Of a stretch of 7,312 bases of DNA, positions 1 to 7,257 are shown piece after piece. The DNA lies in contig CAZSTX010000056.1 of the NCBI GenBank assembly GCA_964610025.1, positions 1-7,312 on the forward strand, written 5' to 3'. Under the pieces are notes generated by a model. It was given only the letters and a program-made list of their open reading frames with translations, had not been told where the DNA came from and did not search any database. How positions within the stretch are numbered: position 1 is the stretch's first letter; each line of letters opens with the position of its first letter. This DNA comes from UBA5266 sp964610025. Lineage in GTDB: Bacteria; Bacteroidota; Bacteroidia; Bacteroidales; WCHB1-69. The translations under genes and the position numbers were made by a program.

Positions 1-59
1 TATTTTAATGATATTCAATAAATTAAAATGTTTTTAAGGGTCGACTAATTAATAATCCC

Positions 60-240
60 ATAGCTTATGATTTCCTCTGTACGTTTTTCTGTTCACGACA
101 CCCTGCGGCATCCAACCTCCGGCACTATGAATTGTTACTTCTACTATATTAATCATCTCGGTAGCACGGGAATAGGGTATAGACATTTCTCTAAAATCTC
201 CCCAAGTGGGAAGGTTAAGGGCGAGAGAGTAACAATAAAT
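60..240. ncRNA. Possible structured RNA of unknown class in a locally G+C-richer island
   Basis: This stretch downstream of the LuxE-like gene is clearly richer in G+C than its surroundings (54 of 120 bases over 101-220 by hand count). A 65-codon open frame exists on the minus strand (246 down to 49). It needs a TTG start, resembles no family I know, and has many G/C third positions unlike the neighbouring genes, so I do not call it coding. Possible pairings are a perfect 9-bp stem (131-139 with 228-236), a 5-bp stem inside it (156-160 with 222-226), a 6-bp hairpin with a 4-nt loop at 198-213 (its one G-U pair favours the minus strand), and a 4-bp hairpin at 180-193. An alternative plus-strand rod-like fold is also possible. 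A 6S-type RNA or a leader for an unseen gene to the left are guesses only. I found none of the core motifs of tmRNA, SRP RNA, RNase P RNA or the common riboswitches I could recall. The strand is undecided. Confidence 0.25.
131..236. repeat. Perfect 9-bp inverted repeat with 88-nt spacing
   Basis: ATTGTTACT at 131-139 and AGTAACAAT at 228-236 are exact reverse complements. They could form the closing stem of a folded RNA on either strand. The spaced sequence contains further short complementary segments, listed under the candidate RNA. The arms are too short and lack the flanking duplications or transposase gene expected of an insertion sequence. Confidence 0.5.
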
Positions 241-251
241 AAACAATTTTT

Positions 252-1244
252 TTATTCTTCTACAAGTAAATTACAGCCTCGGATGTCGCTGTAATCGAAT
301 CTGCCTAAAATTTCAAAAGATTGATATTTATTCAATTTTCCAATATCTTGAGTGGCTATGAAAGAGCAAGAATAAAGATTTGCAAGGTCAATAATATTAA
401 CGCCACCTCTTTTGTTAGGGGTAGTGTATACGTGCAAAGGGTTGTAAATATCTCTTATGCAAACACGCATCCAAGGAGGAGTTCTAAAAGTTTGATTCCC
501 CATAGAATAAGCTTGTGATAAAAGTTCCGCCATTCCGTATTCTGAATAGATTTTGCTAACACCAAAACCTTTTTTTAAACGTTGGTGCAATTCTTCTCTT
601 AGTATTTCTTTACGTTTTCCTTTCATGCCTCCTGTTTCAAAAACCAATAGATGTGGAAAATGAATGTTGTATTTTTCAACTAAATCTAACAAAGCAAAAC
701 TTACACCCCACAATATGGTTTTTACTTTCTGATTGTGAAGTATTTGTAGATTTTCGATTAATTTATCTTCGTTGTTTAAATAAAAACCTGAGAAGGGATT
801 GTTGCTTTTACTCATCAATAATTGCATCATATACAACAAAGAAGAATTATTGTTTTCCATATAAGAGGGCAGGTAAGAGAGAATAGAAAAATGATGAGGT
901 TCTCCTATGAAATAGCGGAAAGTTTCTAACAAACTTTTTTCATAAATAGATAATTTAACAACATGATGTTCAGATGTTAATGTGTTTGTAGTGCCGCTAC
1001 TTTTGAAAATAATTTCAGGTTTTTTTTTACTACTAATAATGCGATGTGTTTTAAAAAAATCGATAGGCAAAAAAGGGATTTGTGTTGTGTCTTTTATGGT
1101 ATCTATAGAGCGTATTACTCCTTTGACATATTGTCGATATATTTGACAGTTTTCATATTGAAAATGAAAGATTTTCATTGCCATTTTCTGAAAATCAGTT
1201 GCCGATTTGATTTGAAAAATTTGTTTTTCGTTTATGGGTTCCAT
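252..1244 (-). CDS. LuxE-like acyl-protein synthetase (ANL superfamily)
   Basis: A 330-residue protein of the LuxE acyl-protein synthetase family, found widely in Bacteroidota and often annotated simply as acyl transferase. LuxE itself activates a fatty acid with ATP and holds it as an acyl-enzyme for reduction in bioluminescence. The Bacteroidota homologues occur without lux genes and their substrate is unknown. Visible ANL-type motifs are a Ser/Thr/Gly-rich nucleotide loop SSGTT (82-86), ETGGMKGKR (203-211), YSEYGMAELL (233-242), ATQDIG (297-302) and GRFDYSDIRGC (314-324) near the C terminus. The protein looks complete, with no signal peptide or membrane segment, so it is probably cytosolic. 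The ATG at 1244 lies inside the upstream BatA-like gene, giving a 13-nt overlap that suggests translational coupling. No Shine-Dalgarno sequence is visible. The family call is confident; the biological role is open. Confidence 0.88.
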   Translation of the reverse strand: MEPINEKQIFQIKSATDFQKMAMKIFHFQYENCQIYRQYVKGVIRSIDTIKDTTQIPFLPIDFFKTHRIISSKKKPEIIFKSSGTTNTLTSEHHVVKLSIYEKSLLETFRYFIGEPHHFSILSYLPSYMENNNSSLLYMMQLLMSKSNNPFSGFYLNNEDKLIENLQILHNQKVKTILWGVSFALLDLVEKYNIHFPHLLVFETGGMKGKRKEILREELHQRLKKGFGVSKIYSEYGMAELLSQAYSMGNQTFRTPPWMRVCIRDIYNPLHVYTTPNKRGGVNIIDLANLYSCSFIATQDIGKLNKYQSFEILGRFDYSDIRGCNLLVEE

Positions 1245-3280
1245 AGCCGCAACAATAAAACTTCAATTAGTAAAGATAACAAAGCCAGCAAAATAAAATA
1301 TTGCCAAAGCGAAATACCTGATGTTGCTATTTCGCTAATAATAGCATTCGTTGATTTGTTTTGTAAATTAAGAACAGTATAATGCGTTAATCCATTGTTT
1401 TTTATTTGTTTTTCTAATTCCAATTTGTTGTAAAAAGTCATTTCCGATTCTTTTCGGCTATAATTAAATGACAAGCCGCCAATAATATTTTCTTTGTCTT
1501 TGATTAGATAATTATTAGCTTCTTTTATTTGATCGTGAACAAAAATACTGACTCCTGATATTTGATTTCTTATTTCAGGAATAAACGCAAAATGTGTATT
1601 TGGATGTGCTATTTCTATGATGTTATCTGTTTGTATTTCAATTTTATTTAATGGAATTCGACTGTTTTCTCCTATGATATAATAAGGTTTTTCTTGTGTA
1701 TTAGCTAATATTGCCATATTGTAAATAGTTGGAACAAAGAGAGCATGTTTTTGAAATTCACTATAAATGCCGTCTAAAGGTGCAGCAAGCAGGTAAACAT
1801 TCCCTTTTTCGATAGTATGTACACATAAAAAATCATGATTGTTTTCTAATCGAATTAAACTTTGTTTGTCTTGAAAAATCCCTTTACTTAATGTGTAATA
1901 ACGAAATACATTGGGATAATCCATATTTTTTTCTATTTTTTCAAAAATATTTTTGTAAATATTGTGTTCGAAGTTTAATGATGCAAAACGTGTTTTTTGA
2001 CTGTCTAAATATTCAAAACGAGTAATGTTAAGGCTTTGATTGAGAATATTACTCATAGCAACTTCTTTGTTGCCTGAGGGAATTATCAACAAGTTGCCCC
2101 CTTGCCGCACATAGTCGTCTATTGCCTTTACAAAACCGCTACTTTGCTCTTTTACTTGGTCTAATATAATTAAATCTTGATTTTTTAAAATAGCATAATC
2201 AATATTTCGTTCGTTGACAGTAGCATAATTAATACTAGAATCTTTTTGAAATAAAGCATTTAAAAATAAATTTTCTTTTTCTTCATAAATAGTTAGTACC
2301 GAGTAGTTATCGTCAATGTAAAATGTAAAATAAAGTTTATCGTCAAAATTGATAGGATAGTCTAATATTTCGATATGTGCATGTTGCAATCCTTTCTCGA
2401 AGATAGTAAAATTCATTTTTATTTCTGTTGTTCCATTGGCTTTGATGTCTGCCGATGCTACAGTTTTTTGTTGGTTATTTACAAATAGTTTTACAGGTAA
2501 TTTTTCAACATCATTTTTCGAACTATTTTTCAATATAAGATGCAGTGTGTTTAGTTGTTCTGTTTGAAAAACAGGAGTTTCAAACCATGCTGTATCGATA
2601 TATACATTGTTGATGGTATTGCCTTTTAATGGAACAAAATAAGTGTAATTGTTCTCATTTTTAGGAAGGTTAGCCAAATTGGACATGCTTTTTTGAAAAT
2701 CGGATATAATATATGTCTTCTGATTTGCAGTCTGATGCCGTGATGAGTTTAATAAAGCATAATTTATTATAAGGTCTAATGAGCGAGATGTAGGAGAAAT
2801 TTGAATGCCATCAATTTCTTTTTTAATTTCTTTTTTTGAAAAAAAATATTGATGTTTGGGCGAAAAATCGTTTGTTATCAACATAAATTTATCTTCTTCG
2901 CCATAGGCTGCTGTTATAGATTTTGCTTTTTCTTTTGCTTCATCTAATAGGGTTCCACGTTTAGAAAGACCTTCCATCGAAAAAGAATTGTCTACATAAA
3001 GTATGATATGATAAATGCCAGTCGGGAGATTGGTTTTTTCTAAAGGAATATAGGGTCGAGCAAATGCAAACACAATGGCTGCAATAGTTATTATGCGTAA
3101 TGATAAAATAATCAATTTTTTTAATTGAGATTGCCGTTGTGTGCGTTGTTTTAAATTTTGTAGAAATCGAGTATCTGAAAAATAAAGTATTTTAAATCTT
3201 CGGAAATTAAAAAGATGCACAATAATGGGAAGTGCTATGGCAAAGAGTGCATATAAAAATAAAGAATTGATAAAATACAT
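1232..3280 (-). CDS. BatA-type membrane protein with von Willebrand factor A domain
   Basis: A 682-residue inner-membrane protein of the Bacteroidota BatA-like family. The N terminus is the aerotolerance-regulator type: a membrane segment at about 3-22, the family-typical HLFNFRRFK (22-30), and a second membrane segment at about 55-77 ending in FAFARPYIP. A vWA domain follows from about residue 91, with the metal-ion-dependent adhesion site DxSxS seen as DNSFS (97-101) and a strand TYIISDFQKS near 189-198. Residues 361-405 (DLIILDQ...YVRQGGNLLIIPSG) look like the glutamine-amidotransferase-like fold usual in this family. One more membrane helix (about 659-679) sits at the C terminus. Most of the protein is therefore probably periplasmic, anchored at both ends. 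Homologues in Bat operons were linked to aerotolerance, but no other bat gene is here. The ATG is 9 nt after the gldA-like gene. The exact function is unknown. Confidence 0.85.
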   Translation of the reverse strand: MYFINSLFLYALFAIALPIIVHLFNFRRFKILYFSDTRFLQNLKQRTQRQSQLKKLIILSLRIITIAAIVFAFARPYIPLEKTNLPTGIYHIILYVDNSFSMEGLSKRGTLLDEAKEKAKSITAAYGEEDKFMLITNDFSPKHQYFFSKKEIKKEIDGIQISPTSRSLDLIINYALLNSSRHQTANQKTYIISDFQKSMSNLANLPKNENNYTYFVPLKGNTINNVYIDTAWFETPVFQTEQLNTLHLILKNSSKNDVEKLPVKLFVNNQQKTVASADIKANGTTEIKMNFTIFEKGLQHAHIEILDYPINFDDKLYFTFYIDDNYSVLTIYEEKENLFLNALFQKDSSINYATVNERNIDYAILKNQDLIILDQVKEQSSGFVKAIDDYVRQGGNLLIIPSGNKEVAMSNILNQSLNITRFEYLDSQKTRFASLNFEHNIYKNIFEKIEKNMDYPNVFRYYTLSKGIFQDKQSLIRLENNHDFLCVHTIEKGNVYLLAAPLDGIYSEFQKHALFVPTIYNMAILANTQEKPYYIIGENSRIPLNKIEIQTDNIIEIAHPNTHFAFIPEIRNQISGVSIFVHDQIKEANNYLIKDKENIIGGLSFNYSRKESEMTFYNKLELEKQIKNNGLTHYTVLNLQNKSTNAIISEIATSGISLWQYFILLALLSLLIEVLLLRLWNP

Positions 3281-3289
3281 TTTGTTTTT

Positions 3290-4192
3290 TTATTTCTTGG
3301 TTAATTGATGGAAAATAGTTTCCATAGAATAGTCTTTGCGTTGAAAGTCTAACATTGTAGCATTTTCTTCAATGATAGTTTTTTGTATTTGAGAAGCTAT
3401 ATTTATTTTAGATTCAATTATATAGACGTTGTTTTCTGCTTCTTTTATTTTTATAATACTTTTTATATTTTTAAACTTTTGAATATCAATAGCCTTGTCT
3501 AATTGTATGGTAAATAAAAACTGTGAAGTTAATTTTTTTTGTAAATTTTCGATAGTATCGTCGGCTTTAATAATACCTTTATCTATTATAATGACACGAT
3601 TACAGATAGCTTCAGCTTCTTGCATAATGTGAGTTGAGAATAAAACTGTTTTCGATTTTCCTATATCTTTAATTAAATTTCGGATATCGATTAGCTGGTT
3701 AGGGTCTAAACCCGAAGTAGGCTCATCAAGAATTAGCACTTCTGGGTCGTGAATGAGTGCTTGTGCTAATCCTACACGCTGACGATACCCTTTTGATAAA
3801 GCAGCTATTTTTTTGTGCTGTTCATTTTCCAATCCCGTTAACGCAATCACTTCGTCAATACGGGCTTTTCTGTTTTTCTTTTTATACATGCGTGCAACAA
3901 AATCCAAACTCTCTTTTACATACATATCTAAATATAAAGGATTGTTTTCGGGAAGATACCCAATGTGCTTTTTTACGGCTTGCATATCTTCTATTACATC
4001 TAATCCATAAACACTTACAAAGCCTGAAGTAGCTCGTTTATAACAAGTGATAATTTTCATTAAAGTAGATTTGCCTGCTCCATTAGGACCTAACAATCCT
4101 ACAATTTCACCTTGTTTTATTTCAAAAGATACGTCATTTAACGCTTTTTGACTGCCATAAGTTTTTGTAACATTTTTTACAATAATCGACAT
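3290..4192 (-). CDS. gldA: ABC transporter ATP-binding protein, GldA-like
   Basis: A 300-residue ABC ATPase that couples ATP hydrolysis to a membrane permease not encoded in this window. All nucleotide-binding motifs are present: Walker A GPNGAGKST (35-43), the GYLPENNPLYLDMYV segment (78-92), where GldA-type proteins carry Glu instead of the usual Q-loop Gln, signature LSKGYRQRVGLAQ (132-144), Walker B VLILDEP (152-158), D-loop SGLD (160-163) and the switch His188 in STHIM. The sequence closely matches my memory of Flavobacterium GldA in length and in these motifs. GldA, with GldF and GldG, is needed for gliding in flavobacteria, but homologues are common in non-gliding Bacteroidota, so the name marks family and not proven motility. 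It is the first gene of the minus-strand operon, followed after 9 nt by the BatA-like gene, and has a promoter box 26-33 nt upstream of its ATG. Confidence 0.85.
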   Translation of the reverse strand: MSIIVKNVTKTYGSQKALNDVSFEIKQGEIVGLLGPNGAGKSTLMKIITCYKRATSGFVSVYGLDVIEDMQAVKKHIGYLPENNPLYLDMYVKESLDFVARMYKKKNRKARIDEVIALTGLENEQHKKIAALSKGYRQRVGLAQALIHDPEVLILDEPTSGLDPNQLIDIRNLIKDIGKSKTVLFSTHIMQEAEAICNRVIIIDKGIIKADDTIENLQKKLTSQFLFTIQLDKAIDIQKFKNIKSIIKIKEAENNVYIIESKINIASQIQKTIIEENATMLDFQRKDYSMETIFHQLTKK

Positions 4193-4217
4193 AGTATTTC
4201 TCTTTCTTTTTAGAAAG

Positions 4218-4225
4218 CAAAATTA
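4218..4225 (-). promoter_or_regulatory. Bacteroidota -7 promoter box for the gldA-like operon
   Basis: On the minus strand these bases read TAATTTTG, an exact match to the Bacteroidota -7 consensus TAnnTTTG. Transcription would start roughly at 4210-4213, leaving a leader of about 20 nt before the gldA ATG. No good TTTG is seen at the -33 position, where an inverted repeat lies instead. Confidence 0.55.
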
Positions 4226-4239
4226 CATAAAAAAATGTT

Positions 4240-4255
4240 AGATTACTTCTAATCT
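4240..4255. repeat. 6-bp inverted repeat in the divergent promoter region, possible operator
   Basis: AGATTA (4240-4245) and TAATCT (4250-4255) are exact reverse complements separated by CTTC. The repeat is centred about 22 bp upstream of the edge of the gldA -7 box, overlapping where a -33 element would sit. That position suits a regulator-binding site, but a 6-bp AT-rich palindrome could occur by chance. It has no T-run suited to a terminator for either neighbouring gene. Confidence 0.3.
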
Positions 4256-4322
4256 GATAAGATTGTTGATTATTATTCTACTACTTATAGGATAAATAAA
4301 TTGATTATCAATCAAAAAAAAT

Positions 4323-4355
4323 ATTGAAATAATGAAAAAAAAAGCTATATATTTG
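4323..4355 (+). promoter_or_regulatory. Bacteroidota-type promoter for the ispE-TPR-regulator operon
   Basis: TATATTTG at 4348-4355 matches TAnnTTTG exactly. ATTG at 4323-4326 is a three-of-four match to the TTTG -33 box with a 21-bp spacer, within the usual range. The start of transcription would be near 4360, about 25 nt before the ATG at 4386 and downstream of the in-frame ATG at 4332. The site thus helps decide the ispE start. Confidence 0.55.
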
Positions 4356-4385
4356 CATTTAAAAATATTAAGTTATTTTATAGCT

Positions 4386-5201
4386 ATGTTGATATTCCCT
4401 AATTGTAAGATAAATATAGGTTTGCAGATTATAGCCAAACGCAGTGATGGCTATCATGATATTGCTACTGTGTTTGTACCTGTTTATGGCTTGCGAGATA
4501 TACTCGAAGTGCAGCAAAGCGACACTTTTAGCTTCGATTGTAGCGGACGAGATGCGACTTCTATACTTGAAGATAATCTGTGTATACATGCTTATCATTT
4601 ATTGCAACAAGCGTATCAACTGCCTCCTGTAAAGTTATATTTATATAAAAACATTCCAATGGGAGCAGGTTTAGGTGGAGGTTCTGCCGATGCTGCTTTT
4701 ACATTATTACTACTTAATCGATTTTTTAATTTACAATTAACTTCAAAAGTATTGAAAAATTATGCAAGAAAATTGGGAAGCGATTGTGTTTTTTTTATTG
4801 ATAATAAGGCTGCTATAGGTACAGGAAAGGGTGATGAGTTACAACATTTAGTGTCATTTTCTTTAAAAGGAAAATATATTTATATAATCAAGCCTCCTAT
4901 TCATATCAATACGGCTAAAGCTTATGCAATGGTGCAAGCATCACAACCCATTATCCCTTTAAGTAAATTAATACAACAACCTATATATCAATGGAAAAAT
5001 ATAATAGTCAATGATTTTGAAAAATATATTTTTTTACATTATCCTTTGCTTCAAGAGATAAAAGACAAATTATATGAAAATGGAGCTATTTATGCTTCTA
5101 TGAGTGGAAGTGGTTCGTCTTTGTATGGAATTTTTGATGATATACCCGATGAATTTATCAATTTTCGACAAGTTTATTTTCAATGGATAGGTAAATTGTA
5201 A
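4386..5201 (+). CDS. ispE: 4-diphosphocytidyl-2-C-methyl-D-erythritol kinase
   Basis: A cytosolic GHMP-family kinase that phosphorylates the 2-hydroxyl of 4-CDP-2-C-methylerythritol with ATP, a middle step of the non-mevalonate (MEP) route to IPP and DMAPP. With the start at 4386 it is 271 residues, the normal family length. It opens with FPNCKINIGL (4-13), containing the catalytic Lys8. The ATP-binding PMGAGLGGGSADAA motif is at 91-104, the catalytic Asp is Asp133 in GSDCVFF, and the C-terminal GHMP motif ASMSGSGSSLYGIF is at 237-250. An upstream in-frame ATG at 4332 would add 18 mostly hydrophobic residues not found in the family. A promoter box lies within that extension, so 4386 is preferred. 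No Shine-Dalgarno sequence is visible. It is the first gene of an operon, with the TPR gene starting 3 nt after its stop. Confidence 0.93.
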   Translation: MLIFPNCKINIGLQIIAKRSDGYHDIATVFVPVYGLRDILEVQQSDTFSFDCSGRDATSILEDNLCIHAYHLLQQAYQLPPVKLYLYKNIPMGAGLGGGSADAAFTLLLLNRFFNLQLTSKVLKNYARKLGSDCVFFIDNKAAIGTGKGDELQHLVSFSLKGKYIYIIKPPIHINTAKAYAMVQASQPIIPLSKLIQQPIYQWKNIIVNDFEKYIFLHYPLLQEIKDKLYENGAIYASMSGSGSSLYGIFDDIPDEFINFRQVYFQWIGKL

Positions 5202-5204
5202 AAG

Positions 5205-6449
5205 ATGGTGAAACAGTTAATTATAATAAAAAAAGTATTATTATTCGTCGCATTTTTAAGCATGCCGAATAATGTTTTTAATCAAGAGTTATCTATTTTA
5301 TATGATGCAGCCTTAGCAAAACAGCAACGAGCCGATCATAGAGGTGCTATACAAACATTTAGCGAAATTATAAAAAAAAGTAACTATTACTACGAGGCTT
5401 ATCTTGGACGAGCACAATCATATGAAGTTTTGAAAAAATACGATTCGGCTTTGGTTGATTATTCTCAAGCTATTATTAAAAATCCATCTTATTATCAAGC
5501 ATATTATTATAGAGGACAGTTTTATTTTAAAATAAAAAAAGATTATCAAAAAGCCTTAACAGATATACAAAAAGTGATGGAGTTGAATAATAATTTTTAT
5601 AATGCTTACTTGATCAGAGGCGATATTTTCTATGCTATGGGTAAATTAAAAGAAAGTCTTAACGATTATGATAAATTTATTGAAATAAAAGACGGAGAGT
5701 GGGAGTTGTATTATCAACGTTTTTTAATACAGCAAGCTTTAGGAAATCACCACGATGCTATTGCCGAATTGACAAAGGTCTTGTCATTGAATGCTACATA
5801 TGCTGAAGCTTATTATGAAAGAGGAAAATTGTATCAAACAGCAGCTCAATATATCTTGTCGCTGAATGATTATAAAAAAGCGGCAAGTTTAGGCTTGCTG
5901 TCTGAAGATTTATGTCAACGAAAAGCAGATATGTTTTTTGAATTAAATTATTTGAAAGAAGCATTGCAAGCATATACCCATTTAATTACAACTTTTAGAA
6001 AAAAACAATCGGAATGGTATGCCAAAAGGGGCTTGTGTTATACTTTTTTGGGCGACTCTATCAATGCACAGAGAGATTTTACAAAAGCTATTGCATTAAA
6101 TAAAAATGATTATATGGTGTATGTTTATCGTGCAGAAAATCATATAAAAAGAAAACGGCAGTCGTTGGCTCTTAACGATTATGCCAAAGCTATTCAATTG
6201 AGTCCTAAGTCGTGGCAAATATATTTGTCGAGAGGAAAAATCTATTTGGAGCAAGAGAAATACAGCGAAGCAATAGCTGATTTTACCTTAGCCATAAAAT
6301 ATAATGCCACTTTGAGTGAAGCATATTTTTATCGCGGAGCTTGCAAAGATGCACTTAAAGATGTGAATGGCGCTTGTGCAGATTTGAAAAAAGCAGCAGC
6401 TTTACACCATGAAGAAGCTAAAAAAAGATTAATAAGATACTGCAAATAA
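5205..6449 (+). CDS. Exported tetratricopeptide-repeat protein
   Basis: A 414-residue protein made almost wholly of tetratricopeptide repeats. Residues 1-26 look like a signal peptide: a Lys-containing start, a hydrophobic stretch (about 11-19) and a likely cut near VFN-Q. There is no lipobox Cys. From about residue 30 I count 11 units of roughly 34 residues, with repeated patterns such as EAYxxRGxxY and SALxDYxxAI. The last unit ends in GACADLKKAAALHHEEA (377-393), a capping form common in Bacteroidota TPR proteins. Such proteins usually act as scaffolds and no enzymatic domain is visible, so the partner and role are unknown. Placement is probably periplasmic or outer-membrane-associated. 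The gene begins 3 nt after ispE and ends 4 nt before the regulator gene, so all three are probably co-transcribed. Confidence 0.85.
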   Translation: MVKQLIIIKKVLLFVAFLSMPNNVFNQELSILYDAALAKQQRADHRGAIQTFSEIIKKSNYYYEAYLGRAQSYEVLKKYDSALVDYSQAIIKNPSYYQAYYYRGQFYFKIKKDYQKALTDIQKVMELNNNFYNAYLIRGDIFYAMGKLKESLNDYDKFIEIKDGEWELYYQRFLIQQALGNHHDAIAELTKVLSLNATYAEAYYERGKLYQTAAQYILSLNDYKKAASLGLLSEDLCQRKADMFFELNYLKEALQAYTHLITTFRKKQSEWYAKRGLCYTFLGDSINAQRDFTKAIALNKNDYMVYVYRAENHIKRKRQSLALNDYAKAIQLSPKSWQIYLSRGKIYLEQEKYSEAIADFTLAIKYNATLSEAYFYRGACKDALKDVNGACADLKKAAALHHEEAKKRLIRYCK

Positions 6450-6453
6450 GCAT

Positions 6454-7152
6454 ATGGAAGAGAAAAAAAAGATTATTATTTTTGGTGATAATAGGTATTC
6501 AAATAAAACTTTGAGCCTTTTTTTAATGTCAAAAGATTTTTTAGTACGGATATGCGAAACAAAGCTACAACTTGACGAAGTCCTTAGAAAAGAAGATTAT
6601 CATTTAGTATTAATTAGCAGTTTATTGCAAGACATTCAAATAGAAGATGTTATATTAGAAATACGCCAATATGCTGCTAATATTTCTATCGTTTGCATGT
6701 GTGCAAAAGCTGCAGACCAACAGTTGTTGATAAAATATCAATTATCTGATTTGTATTTTATTATAAAACCGTTTAGCATAGACGAATTATTTAATAAAAT
6801 ACAAGAAGCTTTTAATAAATTATTGCAAAAAAGAAATACATTAGCAATCTTTACTATTGGCATATTAATTTTTGATGCTAATAAACAATTATTAATTGGA
6901 AAGAAAAAAAAACAAATAAAATTAACTCCAAAAGAATCTGAATTATTGAGATTTTTATGTGAAAAAAAAGAAAGTATAGTTGATAGAACTGCTATTTTAG
7001 AAAAAATATGGAAAAATAAGAAAACGGCTAATGCTCGCACTATAGATGTGTATATAAATAAATTAAGGAAATATTTGAATGAAGATAATCATGTTATTAT
7101 TGAGAATATATATGGTGTAGGTTATAGATTAAGCGTAAAACATGAGGTGTAA
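6454..7152 (+). CDS. OmpR/RprY-family regulator with degenerate receiver domain
   Basis: A 232-residue regulator with a receiver-like domain (about 5-122) followed by an OmpR/PhoB winged helix (about 133-228). The C-terminal half is intact: LTPKESELLRFLC (157-169), the recognition-helix region ARTIDVYINKLRKYL (194-208) and the wing IYGVGYRL (219-226). It closely resembles Bacteroides/Porphyromonas RprY from memory. The receiver has lost key residues: the phospho-acceptor Asp is Ser55 (LVLISSL), the first acidic-pocket residue is Gly11, and the conserved Thr/Ser is Cys83. The Pro and Gly that usually follow the acceptor are also replaced. Asp12 and the Lys105-Pro106 pair remain. It therefore probably does not work by ordinary aspartyl phosphorylation. 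No histidine kinase is nearby. It starts 4 nt after the exported TPR gene. An RprY-like paralogue is likelier than RprY itself, so no symbol is given. Confidence 0.87.
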   Translation: MEEKKKIIIFGDNRYSNKTLSLFLMSKDFLVRICETKLQLDEVLRKEDYHLVLISSLLQDIQIEDVILEIRQYAANISIVCMCAKAADQQLLIKYQLSDLYFIIKPFSIDELFNKIQEAFNKLLQKRNTLAIFTIGILIFDANKQLLIGKKKKQIKLTPKESELLRFLCEKKESIVDRTAILEKIWKNKKTANARTIDVYINKLRKYLNEDNHVIIENIYGVGYRLSVKHEV

Positions 7153-7229
7153 TAGTTTGATAATCTATAGAATGCGATGTTTTTTTTATTTATTGAGATA
7201 ATTTCGATGTTTTATATTGAATATTTAGC

Positions 7230-7237
7230 TATTTTTG
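7230..7237 (+). promoter_or_regulatory. -7 promoter box for the tRNA-Ser gene
   Basis: TATTTTTG matches the Bacteroidota TAnnTTTG consensus and ends 20 nt before the first base of the tRNA, leaving a 5' leader of about a dozen nucleotides. No clear TTTG is seen at -33. The tRNA is thus probably transcribed apart from the regulator gene upstream. Confidence 0.5.
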
Positions 7238-7257
7238 CGTTTCAATTTTGATAGGCA

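Noticed and set aside
23..37. TTAAAA-TGT-TTTTAA hairpin, possible terminator
   Set aside because: All stem pairs are A-T and the region is very AT-rich, so it would be weak and is expected by chance.
49..246. A 65-codon minus-strand frame directly downstream of the LuxE-like gene
   Set aside because: It needs a TTG start, has G/C-rich third positions unlike the neighbouring genes, and resembles no family I know. The base composition and inverted repeats fit a non-coding element better, though a small gene is not excluded.
1044..1382. A 112-codon plus-strand frame across the junction of the LuxE-like and BatA-like genes
   Set aside because: It is antisense to two well-supported overlapping genes, and its composition is that of a complement-strand shadow.
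6738..7040. A 100-codon minus-strand frame opposite the regulator gene
   Set aside because: It lies wholly antisense to a gene with clear family motifs and is rich in Phe, Asn and Leu, as expected from the complement of AT-rich coding sequence.
7153..7190. Terminator after the regulator gene
   Set aside because: An eight-T run is present at 7180-7187, but no stable stem precedes it, so an intrinsic terminator is not supported.
7175..7213. Direct repeat CGATGTTTT at 7175-7183 and 7205-7213
   Set aside because: Only 9 bp and AT-rich, with no related copies nearby; probably chance.
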